Assembly (NCBI RefSeq): GCF_900100435.1
Contig: NZ_FNEX01000021.1
Location: forward strand, 1 to 64,000
DNA length: 64,000 nucleotides
Direction: 5' to 3'
Source of the DNA: Pedobacter sp. ok626
Lineage (GTDB): Bacteria > Bacteroidota > Bacteroidia > Sphingobacteriales > Sphingobacteriaceae
Shown piece after piece: positions 35,916 to 45,008 of the stretch. The notes under the pieces were generated by a model that saw only the letters and a program-made list of their open reading frames with translations, did not search any database and had not been told where the DNA came from. The number at the start of each line of letters is the position of its first letter. The stretch's first letter is position 1. The position numbers and the translations under genes are program-made.

Positions 35916-37598
35916 TTATTTTTTTGGTTGTATCTTCTCTCTAATGGCTTTAAACTCTGATTCTGTCTTCCATTCCGGAAGAGTGTGTTCTGTACTCAGG
36001 CGGAAACCCATATCAAACAACAAACGAACATCTTCTACCATACCGCTCATGTCCCAGGTTTTCTCATTAAAACTATCTTGTGGAGAATGATACCTCGTTT
36101 TAATATAGTCTTCGGCTTGTTTCATGCCCCATTCTTTACCATGCGTTACATTGTCTACGCCCGAACCAGTAAATAGGGAGGGGATACCTATTTTTGCAAA
36201 GTTGAAATGGTCTGAACGGTAATATAGGCCCGAAGAAGGGACCGGATCTGGAACAATGATTCGTCCTTGTTTTTTTGCAGATAAGGCGGCATAATCTTCC
36301 AGTTCTGATTGCCCATAGCCATAAACAACAATGTCTTTTGTTTTCCCTGCAAGTCCCATCATGTCCATATTGATGTCCGCAACAGATTTGTTTGCTGGGA
36401 ATACCGGGTATTTTGCATAATATTCGGAGCCTAGTAAGCCTTGTTCCTCTCCAGTGAAAGAGATAAATAAGATAGACCTTTCCGGTTTTATTTTCGCTTT
36501 TTTAAAGGCTGCGGCAAGTTCTAATAAAGCGCCTACACCGGTTGCATTGTCGACCGCACCATGATAGACAGAATCTCCTTTTATAATTTCTCCAACACCG
36601 AAATGGTCCCAGTGTGCAGAATAGATTACAGCTTCATCTGGACGTTTTGTTCCGGGAATCAGTGCAAGCACGTTATTTGATACCGACCTTTTGATGGAGG
36701 TTTTTATCTTTAGAGAAGTTGTAAGCCCTAAGTCGATAGGTTTAAAACCTGGTTTTAAGGCTTCCTTAAATAGGTTTTCATCTTTACCTGCCAGTGCGAA
36801 AAGCTGTTTGGCAATATCAAGACTGATCCAACCTTCTACCGTAGCTCTTGATTTATTTTGGTCTGCTGCTTCCAGTTGTAATTTAGATTTGGACCAGCCG
36901 CTTCTCACCACAGACCAAGGGTATCCAGCAGGAATATCGTCATGAATGATCAGGACGCCAGTTGCACCCTGTCTGGCGGCTTCCTCAAACTTATAGGTCC
37001 AGCGCCCATAATAAGTCATGTTTTTTCCTTTAAACAAATGAGCATCGGATAGTCCGGGATCATTAATCATGACAACTACTGTTTTGCCTTTGACATTTAA
37101 ACCTGCATAATCGTTCCAATGGTATTCAGGAGCTACGATTCCGTACCCTACAAATACTAAGGGAGAATTTGTGATGCTGACTTCCGCTGCCACATGTTTT
37201 GTTCCTGCTAGAAATCCGTTCAGATAACTTGCTGTAACAGTTCCGTTTTTTCCTTTGATCACCAGGCTTTCTTCAGGTATGGACTTAATATCGACCATAG
37301 GAACCTGTTGGAAAAAACTTTTTCCATTGCCAGGTTGAAGTCCCAACTTTTCGAACTCTACTTTCAGGTAATTGATGGTTTTTGTTTCTCCAATCGTAAA
37401 AGGTTTACGGCCTTTAAATTCATCAGAGGCCAGAATGCGAATATGCCTGGCGAAACTCTGTTTATTTATTGCCTTTATGGCTCCAGAATCAGGGGATAAG
37501 GATTTTGGAATTACCCTTTGTGCAGTTGCACATAGATTGAAGGACGAGAAAACTAAGGCAGAGAGGAAAGCGCGACTATATGGTAAAGGACGAGTCAT
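35916..37598 (-). CDS. Exported M28 family metallopeptidase with PA domain
   Basis: A 560-residue secreted aminopeptidase-type enzyme with a signal peptide (about 28 residues, ending CATAQ). A PA domain lies between about 120 and 270 (VGYGIVAPEYHWNDY). The M28 catalytic domain has zinc ligands and acid in order: SAHWDHFG (His, Asp), GAVDNATG (Asp), FTGEEQGLLGS (catalytic and ligand Glu pair), NMDMMG (Asp) and YYRSDHFNFAK (His). It should cleave N-terminal residues from extracellular peptides. It stands alone and diverges from the ArsR-type regulator. Confidence 0.88.
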   Translation of the reverse strand: MTRPLPYSRAFLSALVFSSFNLCATAQRVIPKSLSPDSGAIKAINKQSFARHIRILASDEFKGRKPFTIGETKTINYLKVEFEKLGLQPGNGKSFFQQVPMVDIKSIPEESLVIKGKNGTVTASYLNGFLAGTKHVAAEVSITNSPLVFVGYGIVAPEYHWNDYAGLNVKGKTVVVMINDPGLSDAHLFKGKNMTYYGRWTYKFEEAARQGATGVLIIHDDIPAGYPWSVVRSGWSKSKLQLEAADQNKSRATVEGWISLDIAKQLFALAGKDENLFKEALKPGFKPIDLGLTTSLKIKTSIKRSVSNNVLALIPGTKRPDEAVIYSAHWDHFGVGEIIKGDSVYHGAVDNATGVGALLELAAAFKKAKIKPERSILFISFTGEEQGLLGSEYYAKYPVFPANKSVADINMDMMGLAGKTKDIVVYGYGQSELEDYAALSAKKQGRIIVPDPVPSSGLYYRSDHFNFAKIGIPSLFTGSGVDNVTHGKEWGMKQAEDYIKTRYHSPQDSFNEKTWDMSGMVEDVRLLFDMGFRLSTEHTLPEWKTESEFKAIREKIQPKK

Positions 37599-37671
37599 TT
37601 TATCTGTCGATTAAATTTCTAAAAAGGATTGTGATGCTAAGATAAGCTATTCATAGAGAACATCTATAGAT

Positions 37672-37691
37672 ATATCGGGAATATCCGATAT
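37672..37691. promoter_or_regulatory. Upstream palindromic operator (ATATCGG-N6-CCGATAT)
   Basis: A perfect 7-bp inverted repeat with half-site ATATCGG, found again in the operator at 37725-37750. It lies between the divergent M28 and ArsR genes. Confidence 0.65.
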
Positions 37692-37722
37692 TATCATCAA
37701 GGTGTCATCTCTTTTCTTTTAA

Positions 37723-37754
37723 TTGGTATATCGGAAAAAGTCGATATACCTTTG
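37723..37754 (+). promoter_or_regulatory. ArsR-type promoter with overlapping operator
   Basis: TTG (37723-37725), a 21-bp spacer and TACCTTTG (37747-37754) form a consensus promoter, with the ATG 4 nt later. GGTATATCG (37725-37733) and CGATATACC (37742-37750) are a perfect 9-bp inverted repeat running from the -33 to the -7 box, so binding would block the polymerase. Confidence 0.78.
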
Positions 37755-37758
37755 TGCT

Positions 37759-38058
37759 ATGAAACAGTTAGAAATATTTAAAGCACTTTCCAATAAAACA
37801 AGGTTGGAAATCTTGCAATGGTTAAAAGATCCTGAAGCAAGCTTTCCAGCGCAAATTCATGCGGGCTTTGAAGTTGGTGTGTGTGTAGGGGAAATCCAAA
37901 AAAAAGCAGGACTTACCCAATCTACAGTTTCCGAGTATTTATCTATTCTTCAACGTGCTGGTCTTGTAGAATCTACCAGGGTGGGGCAGTGGACTTATTA
38001 CAAACGTAATGAGGCAGCTTTTGAGGAGTTAGGTAAAATTATCCAATCCGATATTTAA
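37759..38058 (+). CDS. ArsR-type winged-helix repressor
   Basis: A 99-residue regulator starting at ATG 37759, 4 nt after the -7 box. The winged helix runs through FKALSNKTRLEILQWL, GEIQKKAGLTQSTVSEYLSIL (recognition helix) and RVGQWTYYKRNE (wing). An inserted segment, SFPAQIHAGFEVGVCVGEI, carries one Cys that could sense electrophiles; the classical ELCVCDL metal box is absent. It lies 14 bp before the Old Yellow Enzyme gene and probably represses the pair through the operators at 37672 and 37725. The ligand is unknown. Confidence 0.85.
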   Translation: MKQLEIFKALSNKTRLEILQWLKDPEASFPAQIHAGFEVGVCVGEIQKKAGLTQSTVSEYLSILQRAGLVESTRVGQWTYYKRNEAAFEELGKIIQSDI

Positions 38059-38072
38059 ATAAAATAATAAAT

Positions 38073-39179
38073 ATGAATACTGACAATTTATTCAGACCCT
38101 TTAGTCTGAAATCATTGAATATAAAAAACAGAATTGTAATGGCCCCTATGACGCGGTCATTCTCACCAAATGGCATACCTACTTCAAATGTAGCTGCTTA
38201 TTATCAGAAAAGAGCGGAAGGTGAAGTTGGCCTGATCCTTTCTGAAGGTACAGTGATCGACCGGATTGCTTCTTCTAACGATCCTAATATTCCTCATTTT
38301 TATGGAACAGCGGCCCTAGCGGGATGGGAAAACGTGATTAAGAACGTTCACTTGGCAGGAGGAAAAATGGGTCCTCAGATCTGGCATATGGGGATTATGG
38401 ATAACCATCATTCCGGATGGCTACCATCTGAACCTTTTGAAGGTCCTTCAGGCTTAAACAGACCTGGTTTTAACAATGGAAATACCATGACTGAAAGCGA
38501 CATTACTGAGGCTATTCTTGCCTATGGTCGTGCGGCAGCGGATGCAAAACGTTTGGGATTTGATACTGTTGAGATTCATGGTGCCCATGGTTATCTGATT
38601 GATCAGTTCTTCTGGGAAGGTACAAATTTGCGTACGGATGGGTATGGTGGTAAAACCTTACCAGAGCGCAGCCGTTTTGCGATTGAAGTGATTAAAGAGG
38701 TGAGAAGGCAGGTTGGAGAAGATTTCGCAATCATCCTTCGTTTGTCGCAATGGAAGCCTGCTGATTATACCAATCAAATGGCAAAAACACCGGCAGAATT
38801 GGAAGCCTGGTTAAATCCTATGTCGGATGCAGGTGTAGATATTTTTCATTGTTCACAACGTCGTTTCTGGGAACCAGAGTTTGAAGGTTCTGATTTGAAC
38901 TTTGCTGGATGGGCAAAAAAGGTTACTGGAAAAGCAACGATTACTGTAGGTTCTGTAGGCCTGAACGGTGAGTTTTTAGCTGCTTTTGCTGGTGAAAGCT
39001 CTGAACCAAGTTCATTAGAAGAATTAATGCGTCGTATGGATAGAGGAGATTTTGACCTTGTAGCTGTAGGAAGACCATTGTTGTCAGATCCAAACTGGGT
39101 AAGGAAAATCAAAGAGGGTAATACAGGAGCTTTAAAGGGTTTTACTAAAGCTGCACTTGGCGAGCTGGTTTTAGATTAA
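38073..39179 (+). CDS. Old Yellow Enzyme family NADH:flavin oxidoreductase
   Basis: A 368-residue FMN-dependent ene-reductase. The TIM barrel has the OYE signatures NRIVMAPMTRSFS, QIWHMG, the active-site VEIHGAHGYLIDQFFW (His-Asn/His pair), DGYGGKTLPERSRF and the C-terminal VAVGRPLLSDPNWV. It reduces activated C=C bonds such as N-ethylmaleimide, enones and nitro compounds. It is controlled by the upstream ArsR-type repressor (inference from the 14-bp spacing and operators), a detoxification arrangement. A terminator follows. Confidence 0.9.
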   Translation: MNTDNLFRPFSLKSLNIKNRIVMAPMTRSFSPNGIPTSNVAAYYQKRAEGEVGLILSEGTVIDRIASSNDPNIPHFYGTAALAGWENVIKNVHLAGGKMGPQIWHMGIMDNHHSGWLPSEPFEGPSGLNRPGFNNGNTMTESDITEAILAYGRAAADAKRLGFDTVEIHGAHGYLIDQFFWEGTNLRTDGYGGKTLPERSRFAIEVIKEVRRQVGEDFAIILRLSQWKPADYTNQMAKTPAELEAWLNPMSDAGVDIFHCSQRRFWEPEFEGSDLNFAGWAKKVTGKATITVGSVGLNGEFLAAFAGESSEPSSLEELMRRMDRGDFDLVAVGRPLLSDPNWVRKIKEGNTGALKGFTKAALGELVLD

Positions 39180-39200
39180 TTTGTATTTTTATAAACGAGC

Positions 39201-39234
39201 AAAGGGTGATTATCGTGGGTGATCACCCTTTTTC
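39201..39234 (+). terminator. Terminator after the Old Yellow Enzyme gene
   Basis: AAAGGGTGAT pairs with ATCACCCTTT, closing an 11-nt loop, followed by a T-rich run. Confidence 0.8.
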
Positions 39235-39364
39235 TGTTTTGTTCAATTACTTGATAGTCGATTCCGTTAGGTGTACTTGAAGCGTCCAATCTTAGAATTT
39301 CGTACCTGAGTTAGACTTCAAAATAAACAGTAAAAACTGCTGAATGTTTCGGAAGGTGTTTTTG

Positions 39365-41170
39365 CTATTGATCGTTAAGCGTTTTTAGAAAAGAGATAAT
39401 ATTCTCTTTTTCTTTTTTTGTAAGGTTTAATTTATCAAATGGAAGTGTTTGATTGGGGATATCCATTCCTAAGCCAACGCCGCCACCTTCATTGTAAAAA
39501 TCAATCACTTCTTCTAAGGTTGAGTATATACCATTGTGCATATAAGGTGCAGTGAGTGCTATATTTCTTACTGTTGGCGTCCTGAATGCATTTTTGTAGA
39601 GTGACAGTTTTCTTAGGTCATATTTTCCTTTGTCGGCATCTATTTTTTTAGAATTTGCTGATTCGGGTACACCGATAACTTCAGTTTCGATTGTTCTGAA
39701 ATCTGGGGGGACAGTTCCATTAAACAGTGGTGTGAAATGACAAGTCCCACATTTAGCTTTACCCATATAAAGGTTAAATCCATTAACCTGGTCCTTGTTT
39801 AATTTTGAGTGATCTCCTCTTACATATTTGTCGAAAGACGAATTTAAGCTAACCAATGTACGGATATAGCTTCCAAGCGCATTTCTGATATTTAAATCAC
39901 TAACTGGCTCTTTTGAATCTGGGAATGCTTTTTTGAATAAAGGGAAATACAAACTGTCGGACTTGAGTTTGCCTACAGCTGCAGGAAGTGAACCATGCAT
40001 TTCATCTTTATTATTGATCACATCATTTGCCTGATCTTCCAAATAATTTACCCTGTTGTCGTAGAAAAGGGATGGTTGAAATCCTGAGTTTAACAGGGTA
40101 GGTGTATTCCTTTTTAATTTTGATTTACCATCGAGAGCTGCACTTTTGATAAGTCCATCGGTAAATGCCATCTCTGGTTTATGGCATGATCCACAAGACC
40201 GACTACCTGTACCTGAAAGGATCGGATCATAAAATAATTTATTACCCAATTCGACCTTCGCTGGGCTCATATGCGCTTCAGCATTAGCCGTATAGAAATT
40301 AGCATCGAAGGCATTTTGATCAAATAGGGTTGGGGCATCAACACGCAGCGCCCTGAGGTCTTTAGAGGGGGCAATTTTTAGCGAGGTGGCGCAGGCTTTA
40401 ATTGCTGCTGAAATAGGATTGCCAAAATTGGTGATAAAAAACATGCGGTCGAACGAGTTGAAATCTTTGCCGGATTGAAGGTTATTTATTCCCTTTTGCA
40501 AAAGATCAAGGGTGTTTGCCAGCACCTTCTCATCTTTTTTTACGAAGTCAGTTTTGTAGAGCCCCAATACTTCCTTAACAGATTGAAGTGCCTGGGCAGC
40601 TTCGGCCATAGAATTTTGTGCAATTGCAGCATCAAATCCGGATATGCCTAATGTGATGATTCTGAAGCTTTCAAGTCTTAGCGCATCGAATATCTGGGTA
40701 TTGGCCAACTCCTGATGTTCGGCTACTGATTTGAGCCTTATGAAATTTGCGATGAGTATATTAACTTCTCTAAGTAGCTCCTCTTTTTTTGAGGCCTGAA
40801 CTTCGGGAAACAAAAATGGTTCAATTACCTGAAAACCTTCGGGCTGATCGATTTTATGTTGATCATTGTCATCCATGGCAGGTATAGGCGCTCCGTTAAT
40901 AGACTTAGCAGTTAAGGGATTATAATATTCTACCAGAAACTCTATTTTTTTATAAGCAAGTCTTGACTGTTTGAAAAGTGATTGTAGCTCCTTGTTAGGG
41001 GCATTCTTTTCAATACTAATGCTTAATTGTTTGACAAGACTATCTGTAACGGCAATCTGTTTAAGGTAGTAATTCTGTACTTGCTTCGGCTTTGAATCTT
41101 CTTGTCTGGACATGCATGCCATCCAGGTAATCAATGTCATTAAAGTTATAAAAATGGATGTTTTCTTCAT
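39365..41170 (-). CDS. Lipoprotein fusing an imelysin-like domain to a di-haem cytochrome c peroxidase
   Basis: A 601-residue lipoprotein (Cys 19 in WMACMSR). The N-terminal half (about 30-285) is helical and imelysin/EfeO-like: its GFQVIEPF at 112-117 aligns with the GxHxxE metal motif, with Gln in place of His. The C-terminal half is a di-haem peroxidase of the CcpA/MauG superfamily, with CGSCH at 326-330, CGTCH at 474-478 and TAPYMHNGIY. It is probably periplasmic and coupled to the upstream PhoX-like gene, with an inter-gene terminator. Electron donor and true substrate are unknown. Confidence 0.85.
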   Translation of the reverse strand: MKKTSIFITLMTLITWMACMSRQEDSKPKQVQNYYLKQIAVTDSLVKQLSISIEKNAPNKELQSLFKQSRLAYKKIEFLVEYYNPLTAKSINGAPIPAMDDNDQHKIDQPEGFQVIEPFLFPEVQASKKEELLREVNILIANFIRLKSVAEHQELANTQIFDALRLESFRIITLGISGFDAAIAQNSMAEAAQALQSVKEVLGLYKTDFVKKDEKVLANTLDLLQKGINNLQSGKDFNSFDRMFFITNFGNPISAAIKACATSLKIAPSKDLRALRVDAPTLFDQNAFDANFYTANAEAHMSPAKVELGNKLFYDPILSGTGSRSCGSCHKPEMAFTDGLIKSAALDGKSKLKRNTPTLLNSGFQPSLFYDNRVNYLEDQANDVINNKDEMHGSLPAAVGKLKSDSLYFPLFKKAFPDSKEPVSDLNIRNALGSYIRTLVSLNSSFDKYVRGDHSKLNKDQVNGFNLYMGKAKCGTCHFTPLFNGTVPPDFRTIETEVIGVPESANSKKIDADKGKYDLRKLSLYKNAFRTPTVRNIALTAPYMHNGIYSTLEEVIDFYNEGGGVGLGMDIPNQTLPFDKLNLTKKEKENIISFLKTLNDQ

Positions 41171-41180
41171 CTGTATACAT

Positions 41181-41212
41181 AAAAAAGTATCCTCTGATTA
41201 GATCAGAGGATA
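41181..41212 (-). terminator. Intra-operon hairpin terminator/attenuator
   Basis: TATCCTCTGAT and ATCAGAGGATA pair perfectly (11 bp) around a 3-nt loop. On the minus strand the stem is followed by ACTTTTTT, just before the peroxidase ATG at 41170, so it could end most transcripts of the upstream gene. Confidence 0.78.
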
Positions 41213-41241
41213 TCAATTTTTTATAATTAAATTGGATTAGA

Positions 41242-42702
41242 TTATTTTGGTAGGCCTTTGATCAGTACCACCTGGCTGCCTTGGTCTTCGCTAGGACGTT
41301 TAGATCCACCATCTTTACCTTTAAAAGCTTCTTCTCTCCAGGTATGTGGCTGAATACATAAGGTAAAGGTATTAGGGATTCCAATTACGTCAGACACGTC
41401 TACTAAAGCACCATATTCCCAGTTTCCTCTTGCAGCAGTAGCTTTAAATTTAGGATCTGATCTGCGGTGGTCAATTTCAACTACCTTTTTTAATTCTTTA
41501 GTAGCGATGTTGTATTGATAAATATAAGCATCGTGAGTTTCTCCGCCATAAGTATTCGAATCCTCCTGGATGTATACGTAGTTTGTGGTTACACAAATAT
41601 TATCCGGGTTTTGAAATTCCTTTGCTGGTCCGTTTTTGTTATCACCATCAAGTATGCACTCCAATTTACCTTTTGTAGGATCAGCGGCATTTAATACTAA
41701 TTTATAAGTACGACCAAAAACTGTTCTTGAATTATCTGCATTAAAACCTGTTGCTGCTTGTCCGGTTACATTAAAGTAAATTTCGCGAGAGTTTGCTGCA
41801 TTCCCTTTACGATAATCTACATCTTCAACACGACCAAATTTGATGGCTTTTAATGGGTCTACCAATGCCTGAATTTGCGTGCCGGTAATTGTTTTGTGGT
41901 TTTCAATTTTTACAAATTCAACATCATAAGAACTTCCAACTTGCATGTCAGTTTCCTTCTGGTTGTTGTCTACACGCTTAAGCATGTATTGTGTTCCGTT
42001 ATCTAAATCACCTACAGTATTAGACATATACATTACTACCTGACCTCCAGAAGCATCATCAGCATCTTCGCCCAAAATCATTACTGTTTTTCCCTGATAG
42101 GCATCTTTGTTTAATGGGACAGCATTTTCGCCACTCCAATGGCCAAGACCTTCAGTAGCTGTTTTGGTTTGTTTGCCTGAAACTAATGGGTTAATGCGAT
42201 GTGTTTGTGCTTCTGATGCACTTTCCCCAACGCTAAGATAAAATGGACCAAAGCCATTTTCTTCTTTTGTAACCATGGTTCCAGAGCATAAGCGCCATTG
42301 ACCGCCATCCGAATTTAAAGTATACTCACCTTTAACAGGTTTAAAGGTTTTGTCAAATGAAATTCTAGAGACAGAGTAGTTATCCTCGTTGTTTACCATC
42401 ATAATGAAGCCACCTGTTGTATTTTTTATAATTCCAGCTCCATCAGCTGAGCCACCAAATACGTAGTCCGGAGATTCAGGGAATTTATCTTCACTGCTGA
42501 AAAGGGAGAAAAACTCCAGATTTTCAAATCCTGAAAGTTTATTCAATAGCACGGGTGTTTTCGAATAGTTATCCAATTTTACCTCATTGCTTTCTGAATT
42601 ATCTTTCTTATCTTTTTTACAAGCTGTTACTGCAACTGCAGCGGCAACAAAGCCAGCAATAGCAAATGCCAATGTTTTTCTTTTGAATAGATTTTTAGTC
42701 AT
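41242..42702 (-). CDS. PhoX-like (DUF839) lipoprotein
   Basis: A 486-residue protein whose N-terminus (AIAGFVAAAVAVTACKK) carries a lipobox. The chain has the PhoX/DUF839 pattern: FIMMVNNEDNYSVSRI (NHE-type motif), QWRLCSGTMV, KFGRVEDVDY, DNICVTTNYVYIQED and LCIQPHTWREEAF. PhoX proteins are six-bladed propeller phosphatases using Ca and Fe. The canonical NHE is NNE here, so catalysis is uncertain. It is 71 bp upstream of the peroxidase fusion on the same strand. Confidence 0.72.
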   Translation of the reverse strand: MTKNLFKRKTLAFAIAGFVAAAVAVTACKKDKKDNSESNEVKLDNYSKTPVLLNKLSGFENLEFFSLFSSEDKFPESPDYVFGGSADGAGIIKNTTGGFIMMVNNEDNYSVSRISFDKTFKPVKGEYTLNSDGGQWRLCSGTMVTKEENGFGPFYLSVGESASEAQTHRINPLVSGKQTKTATEGLGHWSGENAVPLNKDAYQGKTVMILGEDADDASGGQVVMYMSNTVGDLDNGTQYMLKRVDNNQKETDMQVGSSYDVEFVKIENHKTITGTQIQALVDPLKAIKFGRVEDVDYRKGNAANSREIYFNVTGQAATGFNADNSRTVFGRTYKLVLNAADPTKGKLECILDGDNKNGPAKEFQNPDNICVTTNYVYIQEDSNTYGGETHDAYIYQYNIATKELKKVVEIDHRRSDPKFKATAARGNWEYGALVDVSDVIGIPNTFTLCIQPHTWREEAFKGKDGGSKRPSEDQGSQVVLIKGLPK

Positions 42703-42724
42703 AGTTTGTTTTTGTTTTCTACAT

Positions 42725-42732
42725 CAAAGCTA
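42725..42732 (-). promoter_or_regulatory. -7 box (TAGCTTTG) of the PhoX-like gene
   Basis: CAAAGCTA on the plus strand is TAGCTTTG on the minus strand, fitting TAnnTTTG, 22 nt before the ATG at 42702. Confidence 0.5.
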
Positions 42733-42833
42733 CAGGGCTAATATTGTGGGAGGTTTAAGGTTATGTTAAATGTATTGGTCTGTAATTCTTGAAAGGTGAA
42801 TGATAATTAAAAAGATATGATGAAATTTGATTT

Positions 42834-43025
42834 GTGAGCAATGTGATAACATTTACCAGGATATTTCCGGAGTACCATTACCGAAAGGGGGAGGCTACCT
42901 ACTTTGTGGAGCAAATACTTAATAATCTGATGCATCAAAAGATTACAATTGATGTTGCTGGGGTAGAAGAAGAATTGGGATTTAGATTATTTGCTGGGAT
43001 GAATCGATTGTGTATGAAGGGGTAA
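42834..43025 (+). pseudogene. Possible remnant of a small conserved protein
   Basis: The GTG at 42834 (or 42843) opens 63 codons. The first 30 residues, ITFTRIFPEYHYRKGEATYF, resemble the N-terminus of a conserved protein of Bacteroidota phages and chromosomes with FP-YHPRKGEPTYFVE, normally over 100 residues. The rest does not continue that family and overlaps the convergent kinase gene by 39 bp. It is probably a decayed fragment, or chance. Confidence 0.3.
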
Positions 43026-44534
43026 GGTAAACCAAAAAGAGCTGCCCTTGTCTAATTCGCTTTCAACACCAATCTGTCCGTTGTGCTTTTTGATGATTTC
43101 TGCGCAAATGTATAGTCCTAGTCCTAAGCCTGTATATTGGCTTCCACTATTTTCTGCACGGTAGTAACGATCAAATAGATAGCGTAACTTTTCTTGGGGT
43201 ATGCCCGGTCCATTGTCGATCACCGAGACTTTCGCCATATCGTTTACTTTCTCAATTGAGATGCGTATTTCCTTTGATTTAGGGGCGTATTTAATGGCGT
43301 TATTGAGAAAGTTAATCACGATCTGTCCAATCCTAATGATATCAGCATACACTTCGACCTGCATATCTCCTTCGGTTTTGATCGTATACATGCCCTCTGT
43401 CTGTATATCAAGGCAACATTCTTTTATGGTCTCAGATAGGACAAAATGTTTTTGATTGATGTGAAGTTGCCCTTGACTAGCCATGCTTGAATTTAACAGA
43501 TCTTCTATAAGCGAATTTACTTTGCCTAGGCTTTTATTCGCTTGTCCAATAAGTTTGGATAAAATGGGCGTGGGTGGATTATCCTTTATTTTGTCCAAAA
43601 ATTGAAGAGATGCCTTTAAGCTGGTTATTGGTGTTTTGAGTTCGTGGCTAGCAATAATGATGAAATCATCTTTATGTTGCTGCAGTAATTTAAGTTCCTG
43701 AATGTCTGTAGCTGTCCCCACCCAAAGCTGCATTTCGCCATGTTGGTCGGTAATTGGCATTAAGCGGATCAGATGCCACATGTAGAGCCCATCCATGCGC
43801 TTTACGCGAATTTGGAACTCACCACCATCGTTTGTCCTTAAGATCGAACTGAATTGCTTAAAACCAGTCTTAAGGTCTTCAGGGTGAACCACTGTTTTAA
43901 ACCCCCTCAACTGAGTTTGTCCATTATCCAATCCGGTATAATTATACCACCGTTGGTTGTAAAAAACAACTTTGCCATTAATCCTATTGGTCCATGCGAT
44001 TTGAGGAATGGTTTCCATCATGCTTCGGAATCGGCTTTCACTTTCAGCTAGTGCTTTTGTACGGTGAACTACCCGGGCTTCCAATTCCTGATTCAGCTCC
44101 AGAAGCTCCTGGTTAAGGAGTTTTAACTTTTTATCAGTCAGTATTTTTTCTTTCCTGATCTCAGCATCATTTAATGCTCTGTCAATTTTGGTCGATAGCG
44201 TAAATAATTTATTTTTTGATACGTAATCAGTAACGCCAGCCTTAATCAGCTCAACGGCATTTTCTTCTCCAATAATACCAGAAACAATAATAAATGGAAT
44301 GTGTGGATGTTTATTCTGCTTGATGCGGAAAGCTTCAACTGCGTCAAAAGAGGGAAGGGAATAATCAGATAATATGAGATCTGGATTAAAGCCATGGAGG
44401 GCCTGCTCAAATGCTATACGTGTTTGGACAATTTCAGATGTAAAACTTAATCCTGATTTTTTCAATTCCCGATTAAGTAGATCAGCATCACTTTCATTGT
44501 CTTCGAGAATAAGTATTTTCAGCTTTGGTGCCAT
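42987..44534 (-). CDS. Receiver-PAS-histidine kinase hybrid
   Basis: A 515-residue soluble signalling protein starting at ATG 44534 (a TTG at 44546 is possible). An N-terminal receiver (about 5-125, LILSDYSLPSFD) joins a coiled-coil linker, a PAS domain (about 165-280, FRSMMETIPQIAW... ITDQHG) and a histidine kinase. The phospho-His is in IIASHELKTPITSL, and the N, G1 and G2 boxes are FLNNAIKYAPKS, DNGPGIP and GLGLGLYI. The kinase reads redox or light through PAS in some homologues; here the signal is unknown. It is third in the cluster with the two genes upstream. Confidence 0.9.
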   Translation of the reverse strand: MAPKLKILILEDNESDADLLNRELKKSGLSFTSEIVQTRIAFEQALHGFNPDLILSDYSLPSFDAVEAFRIKQNKHPHIPFIIVSGIIGEENAVELIKAGVTDYVSKNKLFTLSTKIDRALNDAEIRKEKILTDKKLKLLNQELLELNQELEARVVHRTKALAESESRFRSMMETIPQIAWTNRINGKVVFYNQRWYNYTGLDNGQTQLRGFKTVVHPEDLKTGFKQFSSILRTNDGGEFQIRVKRMDGLYMWHLIRLMPITDQHGEMQLWVGTATDIQELKLLQQHKDDFIIIASHELKTPITSLKASLQFLDKIKDNPPTPILSKLIGQANKSLGKVNSLIEDLLNSSMASQGQLHINQKHFVLSETIKECCLDIQTEGMYTIKTEGDMQVEVYADIIRIGQIVINFLNNAIKYAPKSKEIRISIEKVNDMAKVSVIDNGPGIPQEKLRYLFDRYYRAENSGSQYTGLGLGLYICAEIIKKHNGQIGVESELDKGSSFWFTLPLHTQSIHPSK

Positions 44535-44549
44535 TGCTTTATTCAAATG

Positions 44550-44990
44550 TTAATTTGGGGCTTGGTTTAATATCATCCAGTACAATCCAATTTCTTTTAC
44601 TGCATGGAAAAAATTATCGCTGTCAACAGGCTTTACGATATAGCTGTTTGCACCTAGCTCGAAGCATTTCTCGATATCCGGACCTTCATTAGATGAAGTT
44701 AACATCACTATCGGGATCGATTTAAGGTCTGGATCAGATTTTATTTTTTCTAATACTTGTAGGCCAGATACCTTTGGCATTTTCAAGTCCAATAAAATCA
44801 GTTTTGGAAATTCATTGCTACTCCTTAAAGCATAATCCCCTCTGCAATATATAAAATCCAGGGCTTCAACACCGTTAATTACATGATGAAGTTTATTGGT
44901 AAAACCGCTCTTTTTCAATGCACGAATGGTGAGTGCAGCATCATCGGCACTGTCTTCAACAAATAATATTTCAACGTTATGGTAGCTCAT
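44550..44990 (-). CDS. Single-domain response regulator (Rcp1-like)
   Basis: A 146-residue receiver-only protein with the phospho-Asp at D68 (LILLDLKMPK), acidic pocket EDSADD, and the Lys of VKP. The long loop before the Asp (RGDYALRSSNEFPK) is the mark of Rcp1-type regulators that pair with hybrid kinases. It lacks an output domain, so it acts as a phosphate shuttle or by protein contact. It lies 18 bp downstream of one kinase and 15 bp upstream of the other on the same strand. Confidence 0.92.
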   Translation of the reverse strand: MSYHNVEILFVEDSADDAALTIRALKKSGFTNKLHHVINGVEALDFIYCRGDYALRSSNEFPKLILLDLKMPKVSGLQVLEKIKSDPDLKSIPIVMLTSSNEGPDIEKCFELGANSYIVKPVDSDNFFHAVKEIGLYWMILNQAPN

Positions 44991-45008
44991 GTTTTTTGTT
45001 TTAATGGT

